From assembly GCF_001625305.1 (NCBI RefSeq), contig NW_017804342.1, positions 1,490,874 to 1,554,873 of the forward strand: a DNA stretch of 64,000 nucleotides, read 5' to 3'. The notes under the pieces were generated by a model that did no database searches, was not told the DNA's origin, and was given only the letters and a program-made list of their open reading frames with translations. Below, in pieces: positions 37,101 to 49,100 of this stretch. Each line of letters begins with the position of its first letter. Positions within the stretch are counted from its first letter, which is position 1. The translations under genes and the position numbers were made by a program. Source of the DNA: Branchiostoma belcheri (Eukaryota > Chordata > Leptocardii > Amphioxiformes > Branchiostomatidae).

Positions 37101-40100
37101 TGATCAGACAGTAGCTGCATATTCTCTAGAATATCTCTATCGCTTTACTTTACCTCTTGGACTTTTACCTTTACCTTTTTAAAGGAATGACACTGACGTT
37201 TTACCTGTTCTTAGGTGAGCCTGGAAATTTCTAATATTTTCTCTAATAATAGTACTAGTCTAAATTAACATAATATATGCATAATGATGTTAACCTTTAA
37301 GTAATTTACACATGTCCCGAGGTATAAAATGGAATTAATAAAAAAACAAACTGACCTTGTCGTAAGGGTCTATCAAGGTTAACATGGCGGACACGGAGAC
37401 GTAGGCCGTGAGACAGATGAGCAGGGAGCCGACAATAGCCAGCGGGATGGAGCGGGACGCGTGCTTAGCCTCCTCGCCGGTAGTCGCGATGATGTCAAAG
37501 CCTATAAAGGCGTAGAAACAGGTGGCCGCTCCGTGAAACACCTGAAACAAGAACAATATGATTACCTTCGTTATGGTTATGGTTATGGTAGTGTTTGTAT
37601 GTATTCGCATGGCTCAACGTGATAATACAAGAAGCTATGGATGGTTGAAATGTGGTAGGTGGGTACATGTAGGTCTCGAAATGATTGGATTTTGTGTTCC
37701 CTAGCGGCTGGTTATGGTACTGCAGTGGCACTGCAGTGGTTTTGAGTCGTAGCATTTGAGGCTGTTCATAGGGAAATATCCTTTCCCTTACCAGACAGCT
37801 TCAATCGGGTTAACACTTTGCTGCTACATATGATTTATGATCCTAATACCCTGCCCACCATGATGAACATCCAGACATCATAAACAAAACAGCAAACAAA
37901 CAAACAAACAAACAAACAAACAAACCTTACGTATCCCTGACATGCCGTAAGATAAGAAGCCGTCCTTAGTCCAGTGTTTCCCGTTGACGAAGAACAGTCC
38001 CGCCACCATGATGAAGACCCAGGCAACAAGGTTGATGCACAATAAACAAACAAACGAACAAACAAACAAACAGTTCGTACCCCTGACGTGCCGTAAGGAA
38101 AGAAGCCATCTTTAGTCCAGTGCTTGCCGTTGACGAAGAACAGTCCCGCCACCATGATGAAGACCCAGACGGCGAAGTTGATGACGTTGAGGATGTTGTT
38201 GAAGCCGATGCTGTTCTTGACGCCCAGTGCCAGGATGATGGTGATCAGGATGCCGATGAAGAAAGCCAGGATGTCTGGGTACGCTTTGCCTGTGGAACAC
38301 AGTTAGCAGGTCAACCAATGACAGCTCTTGGTAATTAGCGTTTCGACCAATGAGAGAGAGGCTGCATGCCCGTCTAATATTTCTTTACTGTATTTACCTT
38401 TTATTTCTAGGTTTTGATGGAGATAGGCTGGGATTGAGAGATTGATATTGGTCTGCTTTAAGGAAATTGAATGACGAATGTAGTCAATTTTATTTCTAGC
38501 TATTTATGATCTACGAATTGTTTTCCATACTTATATTTCCTTCGCCTTTACTTATAAATGATAATACGTTTTACCTGAAGTATTGTCTTCAGAATGGAAC
38601 AATATTGGAGGATTAAGTTTTAAATATATGTAACATATTTGTGTATGAAAAACCAATGTAGTTTTTTTACAATCAGGCAAACATCACCACAGTAATCACA
38701 CGCTTTTAAAAGTAGGCAGATGATTGGTAGATTTTCGCTACTACAGTTGTCGCAGAAAAAGCGCAAGAGATCATCCGATTGGTTAAGAGCTAAGAATGGT
38801 ATGGTCTACCCAATGAGAGTCGCAAACTAAGAAATCAGATGGTTTTTAGAATGAGGATTTGTTGAGAGAAGTCGGTAGTCTGGATGCTGGGTGATTCGTA
38901 GGCACCATAATTGAGGCGACAGGTGACAGATGCAAGCAATTTGTTAAAGTCACAAAGTCATAGACGCGACAGTTCTCTCATGGTCATTGCTGATAGCATT
39001 CCACCAAGATTTATTTGAAGGTCACACAGAGCATCAGATGGTAGCATTCTGCCAAGGTCGCAAACATTAACTTGGATCGATCCAATGTTGGAGGAGATTT
39101 GCCTATTTCCTTATCAATTATCTCAAATGTGCATGAAGGAAGTTTTGTCTGTTCTATGTTTTCCTGTATCGATTCTAAAGAATTGCTAGAGGTAATGGGC
39201 CATTAAATTATGTTAGAGAGCTAGCGAGGAACGATCCAAGTTCGTCTGTGACCATGGCAACCTGTTGTTTGCGCCATCTAGCGGTGACTTACGGACAATG
39301 CAAGGTTCCACGAAGTCATGAAGGCTGTAGTTCCACGTACAATTTCCTTTCTCTATTAAAATAATACATTTTCTCATACGTAAAATGAAATGCATATGTT
39401 AAAATAACATGCATACATGCAAAAAAAAGAAATGAAACTATAATAAATAAATAAGATACAACTTGTTTTGTCACAACAAAGGAAAGATTTGATATCATTC
39501 ATAGACGTAACACGATTAAAAAGTATTTTCACCCGTACCGTCATGTTAGACCTACGACAATTAGACATATAATTGTAATAATACGAAACATTTAGATTAG
39601 ATCTACAAAAATGCTTTTTACTTTATTCTATAAACTACTCATCTAGAAGTCAAGTCAGTTTTATGAATTTTTCCATGTATACAGTCTGTTATTGAACTGT
39701 TTTCATTCTTAATGACCTTGAACTGACCTATAGCAAATCCAATATGGCTGATCATGAACTTGCTGATGGCGTGGCCGGACAGCGTGTCGAACATGGAGCT
39801 GAGTGCGCTTGCGCCGGCCGCCGTGCCAATCAAATACTCCAGGATGAGGTTCCAGCCAATCACGAACGCGACGAACTCTCCCACCGTGACGTAACTGTAG
39901 GTGTAGGCGGAGCCTGTCGTCTTGGGAACCCTTACCCCGAACTCCGCGTAGCAAACGCCTGGGGAAGAAAAAACGACAGAACACATTTTTGTTAAGATCA
40001 TCTCATGTTAAGGTTTGAGAGAAATGTGCACATGAGGCTGACGTACAGTGATACTTGTGTATTACTGTAGGGCCGGTGGTTCGGGAGTAGGTCAGCAGTG

Positions 40101-43100
40101 GTCGGGGCTCAGATTTGACTCAAATTTAACTCAAATTTGATTCGATTCCTATAGAAAGCAGGCATGGGATAAATCTGGTACGATTGCTCCCGACTTCGGT
40201 TGGTTAGTGGTCCGGGGAAGGTTCTCAATGTGTGACAGGGGGCTTTGCAACGTTTTACCACGACGGTAGCCGTCAAGCTCATCTAAAACTGAGTTTGCGA
40301 CATGTGAACTACAGGTATGCCTCTCTAAAATCCGTCTCGTGGCGCGGATACACGATAAGCTTAACGTCTCTTACAGATAGCCATGGAAGTGGCTTAACCT
40401 AAATGGGAAGTACATGGTCTATTGACGCCCGTGACGTCATTTGGGCTGAGGGTTATTAACAGAAAATCGATAGTGTGCGAGTCCGGTCGATACCGAACAC
40501 AGGCATCACTACCTCATTACGTGTTAGTTCCTAGTAGAGTCAGGGAAAACGAGGGAATGGGGAATTCTTCCTAGAGGGACAACAGGTCTAGAATGAATAT
40601 TGGAGGAACTGTTTTAGTGCCTTTAATGGTTTGAAGTTTTAAGATGTCCTAGCATGAGACCTGGAATTTGGCAATTCAGAAGTACATCATTGGTACATTT
40701 TTATATCTGAGCCTCTCAGACAGTTTCTTCCTTCTGATATAACCACAGTTCAAAGAGTTTAGAAGAGTATTTTTGAATATCTCTATATTGTGTTTTTCAA
40801 ATGAAAGAACAACAACAACAAGGCATGGCAAATTATAACGGGCACACTGTACAAAAAAAACGTAAAACCAGGGAACAGTAGTTTTAGACAGCTTTTAACG
40901 ATAATCCCCGATGCCTATATTCACTGTGAATATATTAATCAAAAAGAAGAGTTTTTTGTTGCAGGTCTTTACCGTGACGCCATTGCCAGAATTCAGTTGG
41001 ATTATCTTGCAGCAGAAATCAAGAGCTGGCCTGAGCTGGAACTTTTCAACGAGTGTATATTTGGTGTAAATATGAGGAGACCTCAAAATGTACAAGTACG
41101 GGTAAGTATTGAATAATACTGCTATCGTTACAGTCGACTATACGAAAACGTTGAATTTGGGACTCCTAAACACTTTAAAGCACAAATTAGATTACAAAGG
41201 CATAACTACGTCTATGACGATCGGAAAAAAACGTGAGCAATTCACTGATGCAATTGATCTCCACCGGTAATGGAACTGTCAGGATTCACCTAGCATATTT
41301 GTCACGGCCCACCCGATAGAAATCCCTGGTCATTACTTTCCAATTAATCTTTTACAAGGACAGGAAAAGTGACAAAGAACCTCCGGCCGCCTACACACCT
41401 ATCTGCTCAAAAGGATGCTGCTAATACAACCCAGTGCGCATGCCCCTAACGCCTCGTGAAGATTGATTTGGACAGAAGATTTCTTTTAGATATTCTGTAA
41501 TTTTCAATACCGTAACTTACACGTAGTCATTTTCCTGTTTAGTGCCACGTGTATCCATTCGTTTTTCTGTATAAAACTGGTTAATGGTATGCTGTCATAT
41601 ATTATTTTGCTAGTAGCTTACATTCAAACTGTGGAATATGAGTTGTGATAATACATTACAATTCTTCCCACTAACACGATAATCAAATAATGAGTGGCGT
41701 GTTTTTGTTTATTTCCTGCTATTATTGTTTTCTTTGTTTCAAATTTAGTTCATCTAGTAAGAATGGTAATTTATCTTTTAATTTTTAATTCAGCCTAAGA
41801 TAAGCCACAAGGTTTCCAGCCCTCCCATGCATGTCTATTTATTTCTCAATTGTTCTATTTTGTTCTATTTTGTAAGTGCAAAAACAATAAAACAAACAAA
41901 CAAACAAACAAAACAAAATGGCTCTGGTGTGTCCAACTACAGTCGGTAGCCATGTCCATCACCTCTACCAGATCAGGCATCTTTCTCTGTCATTCTATAG
42001 TGTCATCATATAACGCCTCACAACGTAAAGCTACGGTTCTGTACATTTACCAACTGTTAGTATCAAAATTTAAAATTTGTTAAAGGCCCATTATGTAACT
42101 TTTTACGCAAAATTTGAAATCTTCTAATTATACTAAATTTTGATGCTATTATATAGTATTGTTCTGAAATACTAAAGGGTTAAGTCAACTTATTATGTAA
42201 AGAAAAGACTGGAAAATATACTTTTTGTATTGTCAAAAAGTTACATAATGGGCCTTTAAGGCCGACTGCAAGAAGCGAAGAAGCGTGGCGACTTTTCAAA
42301 CATGCTCAGAATGGACGAACTAAATCCCCATACAGGAACTAAGTAGTTTTGAATGTTGAAGTAACCAGTGTAACCACCCCCTCCCACCCACTATCGACAT
42401 CATCAGCGCATAGACACATAATCCTTTTATGTAGATGCGACAGAGCTGGCACCGGCGCATGGGGCCTCGTTATCTCACATGACGTCAGGGCACCCAGTCG
42501 TGCAAACACCGGTTGTTTGAAAACATATCAGGGAAGGTTCCGTCACAGAGACAGGATGTACCGTGAACGAACGTTAACGAAGTCATCACTGACGATGTCA
42601 AGGGACAAGCCATGACGCCATGACGCAAAAACCTTTAAATGAAAGTTTCATAACCATACCTGGTCAGTTACTGTGACATTTCAAAAACGTGACAACTTTT
42701 CTAACGAATGTGGCAAAAATTAAACCTAACCCTATCGTACTTAATTTCAATTTTCAATCTATCATAATCATTCCGTTCTGGTACTTGAAAACAAAATGAT
42801 ATATGTACGTATATCATTTTACGTACGAATCAATGTTGTTGCCGGGATTCGATGTCACTGTTTAGGGTTACTGAACAAAAAGTGATCACTGGCATTTTTC
42901 CCAAAGCGTCGGAATTTCCATTTGTAAATGCATCGCTACGTTGAGCCGGTCCCAGCGTGCCCGTCTGCCGTGGTGTGATAAGACTTCCCCCCCACACACG
43001 CTGTCGTAACGACTTGAGGGATGACGGCGTTCCACAGATATCCCGCGTAATAACAAGGAACGCAATCAGACCTTGGGTAAATGCCACAGTGGAGAGTAGC

Positions 43101-46100
43101 CCTCATTGATCAGGTAACATTTGGGGAGGTTGCGACCTTTCCCCGAGCACCCCGCCCACACGGTGACTTTAAGACGCTTTGTTAAGAGGGTACCTTTAAT
43201 CAGGCTCAACCTTGTGGGTGGGAGGTCGCCAAAATGTGGGTTTTGAGTAATTCACGTCAGAATCCATGGAGAAGGAGTCGAGTCGCACCGTTGTGCATGC
43301 CCCAATCAACCGTATTCATCTTGCTACCGACATTGGGTAGATTGGGCCATTACAAATAAATGGGTACGTAGCGACGTGGACTCTTCAGAGGGTGTACTAA
43401 CGTCAAAGTTTGCAGAAGTTCACATAATCAAGACTGCAACGTGAAAGGTTGTTACTGTCTGAGTGGCTGTTGATATATAATGTAGTTAAACATATAGAAC
43501 AACAAAATGATGACTTTCTTCGGCCCTCTTCAGGACAGCTGACATACTAACTACTTGAACACCAGTAGCGGGGCAAAGGTGCCTGGGAGTGTGTCGGACG
43601 GAGCGGATCAACTCTTCGGAATACTGTTAGCCTCTATAGCTACCAGACTCGGATGCGCCTGGAAAGAGTAGAAACTGGCCAATGGATATATAATATGCCA
43701 GGGGAGTTGGTCCGCTAAAGGATCATAGTACGGCCAGCTGTACGCCTTCAGCGGACCAACTCCCCTGGCATGTTATCTGTCTATTGGCCAATTTCTGCTT
43801 TTTCCAGCGGCTCCTGAAGCCTGGTAGAGGCTAACTGTGCTTATGTAACGACGCACAAGCGGGATCACGACTCCATATTGAGTACAAGCCATTAGCTAGA
43901 AGGTTAAGCACTTGTATGAGTTTTAGGACCACGGGCCCAGCTGGACTACCGCAGAGGCTAATCAGTAGCGCAGGAGAAGACTAACGGGACACAGTGGAGG
44001 TAATGGCTACATTAGGCAACTGATGGATCTAATCACGCCCAAGCTTATTCGTGGCGCTGGATTTAAAATTATGATAAATTGGTTTACTGATGGGTTGGCA
44101 CATGGATACACCAAAGATCACTGTGGACAAATAATGCAAAAGTACAACTGGCCGTAATTTTAAGCAAGTGAAATGATCTCATTTTTACAATAATGCCTAA
44201 CATTAAGTCATATCGCTGTAATAATTCTATCTATTGAACCTCTATCAACGATACAACACTTTCTACAGCAAATACAGCTATGGCAAATACATCATTATTA
44301 TCATTCTGTTATTTTTCATAATGATATCATGCTTTTATTACCAAGATTGCTAGTTTTATTAACATCATCATCATCAACAATTAATTCTGGAAATAACTTA
44401 GAGCTCCAGCACTGGAATGTCCCAAACATCCCATGACGCTTTGCTGGTAGGCCTGCATCTGTTAGCAGGTACTGCGCCTGCGTGGAACCTATAATTTATT
44501 GCGCATGGCACGGCGACGGAAAGTCTCTTTTAAGGTCGTTTTCGCATATTGAAGGATGAAATCTCGTCTACAGTTTTCAAATGTTGTGTCGAAAAATATC
44601 TGCAATTCTGATGCCACGTTGAGCAAATATCAAACGAGAACCGTGAAAAATCCGGGTTTATTTCACGCAGGCGCAGTGCTTCTGCCTGTCATGGCGGTTA
44701 GATGATTTTTAAAAATGACATGTCTCCGACATCCCATGATGCTTTGTCGTTGACAGGCCTGACTGTCTGCAATGGCGGTTAGATGGATGTCCCGTCATGC
44801 CCGGCGGCCCCCCGCGGCAGGCCCTGATTTGATTGTGCGGCGCTGATGCGGCGGCATTACCCGTGATGAGGACGTGAGAATAGCCATCATCGCAGCCCGA
44901 TCGATACAAAAGCACTGGAGAATTTCAACTCCCTCTAGTCGATAGTAAATATTTTCAATTTGTAGTCCTTTTCATGCACCCAAACCGCAGGGTAATATGA
45001 AATAACCATGCAGTGATTCAATAATATCCACAGCAATTTCTCAAGATCAGACCTGAGGTCTATTTTTCCGTAGAGAAATGCCCAGGATTAGATTGTGGTT
45101 GCCGGAATAAGGGTGATCTATCGTAGAGCGGGTTATACTGGCACAGCGGGGGAAAATGGCGACCTCTGTTTCATCCTTATAAACTTACCCCTGGGGCAGT
45201 GTCATAATTTATGTTCGCAGGTGACAGCAATAATGGATAGGCATGCATACAACTGACATTTTCATGTTGGTTTGCTTATGACCAAAAATGAACATATAGA
45301 GCATAAAAAAATATGCTCAACAAATTTGGCATCAATGTTATAGTTTATTTGGGAGGTAGGATTTGGATACGCGTTGACCTGTTCGTCATTGTAATGGTGT
45401 CCAATTAATTGTAGCAATATGCATACTATTGCAATATGGTATAGGGCTACATTTGCCATTTTTGTGTGCTGTTAAGGCCATGTTGATTTGATTATATGGA
45501 TGACATCCGCGCGCGCATGAATTTTCGGCCGTTTCCAAAAAAAAAACGTTTTCAACCATACTGTAAATCGTGCAAAACAGTTGCTAAATGAGCAAAAATA
45601 TACCATAAGTTGCAAGGAAAACATTTAGAAACGATACCAATGTCGTAGGATGCCAAAATCAAAGGAAAAAAAGACAAAAATGTAAAGAAATGAATTCGAA
45701 GAGTAGATTATTCGCCATAACATATTCTGTGCCATTTGTTCAACCTTCATGACCACGTAGATTTCATAGTGAAAGCAACTTGTTTTTTTTTGCAAAACTT
45801 TTTTTTATTCTCACGCGCGCATCAGTTTTGGGGTTCCCAGAGGATGTCATCCATATAATCAAATCAACATGGCCTAAATATAAACTATAGAATACATTTG
45901 AAACTAGATTAAGATCAGAATTTTGCCCCTGGCATAACACAGAAACATATCTTATGTAGCTCATGGAATGATGTCTAACCCTGCATGCTTTGTATGTCTT
46001 GCAATTTTGAATACGATGAAAAGGTCAAATGATATCCTTCGGAAATCCCTACCTGCTATAGGCTTACTATCGTATATTGGGTCAAATCTGCATAAAGGTG

Positions 46101-49100
46101 CCCTGTGACGTGTCTATGGGGCGTCCCTCTAGTAGAGTCGTTCTGTCTCCAGGATTAGTGACTTCTGAATGGGCTTTAGGAGAAGCTGCCTCAAAAGGAA
46201 CAGGAATTAAAGTATCGGCGATGGAAAATTACAATCAGCCGCGGCCATCTTTGCAGGGAACGTTAGCTGGGATTTGCTTTTGATCTTTGATGAAAGGCAT
46301 ATATACGGAATTCTTTCGAACTGTGGTTGATAGAACAATAACATTTTTAAGTTCTTCTTACTATTTCATTTTTGAATTTACTACACAAGGACAATTTTTA
46401 ATCACAAAAGAAGATATCAGGAATATGATACAAGGTTTCAAAATGCACTTATATCATACTACAGGATACACGAGGATAACAATATTCAAAAGAAGCCTGA
46501 TTCGTGTCGCCAAACTTGATTTACCTTTCTATACATTTGCTCTCTTTGAGTTCCAAAAATACTTTTACATGCTCTAAAAAGCAGATTATTTTTTAGTATT
46601 CACTTGCAGTTGCTTGTAGTTCGATTTGCTAATTCCAATCACATAAAAATAGAAAATCCGAGCGCTGAGAAGAAGAATAAATTTACGTCTTTGCCAGTAT
46701 AGTGAATTAATCATATTAACCACTTGCGCGATTTTAAATCAATTACACAAAGGCCTCGGGGTAAAAGATGTCAGCGTCACAATTTGGAAAGGTTGCCGCT
46801 ATCTTCAGCTGTCAGACGGGTGATGTTAGATTGATTAATGTTGCTCTAAACCCTCCAGCCGTTTCTCGACGTGATTTTTGTGGGAATTGCTCCGTGTAGC
46901 GGCATCAATCAATAGGAGATATTGCTTGTAGAACCGCGCCGAAGATGGAGATTTCTCTCCTCAGGACTGCAGCCATGTCTGGAGGTGTAGTCCGCCGTCT
47001 GAAGTGTGATTTCTTCATTATCTTTAAGTAGATTGACGACGAGAACGCCCCAAACCGATTCAGACCTTTATTAAGATCATGCCGGGAGGCCCGCCGATTT
47101 TTAATACCTTCTGAAGGAAGGTAGATAAGGAACACTTTAAGACCGTATGTAGCATATTCATCAAATTTACAGTCACACATTTTACTTATCAGAATTTATC
47201 CACAAATAGTAGGTCCTGATAGAACTAGAACCTAGAATCTTTCACAGTAACAACATGCTAAAACACCATCACATTTGTAAATCATTGCCTTCTGATTGGT
47301 CACGTGATCCAATATTTCCTGACAAGTCAGAACATGAAAGTGCAATATTTTACAAATACAAAAACGAAAATTTTCCTATAAACAAGGGTGCTAAAATATA
47401 TAACTGGAATCAAAATGGATAATAGTATAACACATATTGGCGGTTAACGGACTTCCAATCATCTTTGACACGTGACCTGTATCACGTGTCCTTACATTGT
47501 CATGTGTTTAAACTAGTTGGTCATTTATCCTGAAGAAGGATTCGGAGACACAATTTCGTGTTGGAATTAGAGTTACAATAAAACTGAGGTGAATCGTTTG
47601 AATCCCGGGTCTCATTTTACCTAGATTAGTTCGGGTGCATTCTCCCTCCGGAGAATAAATCAATGTTAAGCACTGGAGGCTCACCGATCGCGAGCTTTTC
47701 GATAAACACGATAAACCAACGTCAAACGGGCACGGAAATAGAATCTGGTCATTCCGGGTCTGAACGTTATTCCGAGTTATCCAACTCACATCGGTCTTAT
47801 CGCTCTCCTTGGTAAATCGGCCCTGGGACTACCCTGATGGTCATTATGGTCCTGTTTCAGGCATTACCAGGGAACATTTGGGACAGACGAAGGGCTCTTC
47901 TGATCGCTTAGAAAGTCTCCAGTCGTTCACGTGCAATGATGAAGACATTTCTGGATTTGTATCGGGCATCAAAAGTCGTGTACCAAAGTAGTTTTTGAGC
48001 CTCAAAAATGATAAAAGCCCCCAAGAAAGTACATCATTTTGCTATATCATCTTGTTATTTCAATTCAAACCCAGTGATAGGGATGTCTTTTTGTTTCTGA
48101 TGAGCTGTTTTGGATTTGTAATGTCCGTACTTGAAGTCAGCTCACGGGTTTCTATTGTCGTGACATGTGCATCTGACTTTGACCTTGCCCTTGGTTGTCC
48201 GTCGTTCTCAAAGATAACATGCAAATGTAGTCCGTCAATAAACCGTTACCACCAGACTTGCAAGCAAACGATAATTCTTACGGAATCAAATCACTTCAAG
48301 AGGATAACAGATAAGACAGATCCATAGTGATTCGTTCTGTGGCAAATCCTTCAATGATTCACAGGGGAACGTTTTGTTCTGCCTGGTTGCGTGCGAAAGG
48401 GCCATGAACAGCAGATTCAGGTTCAAGTGCGCACAAGCTGCCTTGTGCTTGGTCGCGTAGAAAACCTCATCAGCGTCAATTCAAGTACTGGGCGTTCTGG
48501 CGGACGGAAATTTATCGATCCACTGGAGAGAATGATGGGATTTTGGGGGAGAGGAATCAAGAAATTCATACCACGAGTTTGTGGATAGTTTGCGGGGAGC
48601 AACGACTATTAACTTTTACGATGTTTGAATAACATTGTTCATGAGACAACCTGGCTATATATGCTTTTCATTGACGTCATAATAATCATAATTTGAATAC
48701 CGAGCGACCATGTTGGTGGATAAGTGGATTGCAGAAGCAGCGTGTTATCGTGTTTTACAGACATACACTGTAATCCAACCTGGCGCGTGTGACGTCATAT
48801 GGAAAGCCTGTAGTGGTGTGTTTTGTGACTATGACGTAACTCAGCTCCCACCAAGTTGATGCCTTCAAGACGAATGCGAAGGCATGAAAGAAGAAATGTT
48901 CTGGGTAGTTGGTCTATTAAGCATTCCGGCTTTTGCTTTTGCATAGCTAGTGGCCGCCAGACAAGGAATGATTTTTTCGTAGAGTGTATGCACGTTCAAA
49001 TGGAACGGACGCCATCTTGAATGTATCCAACATGGCGGCGTTTGTGATGTCGTAAGACGTGACGTCACTTTATGGACGCCATATTGAATCCATCCAACAT

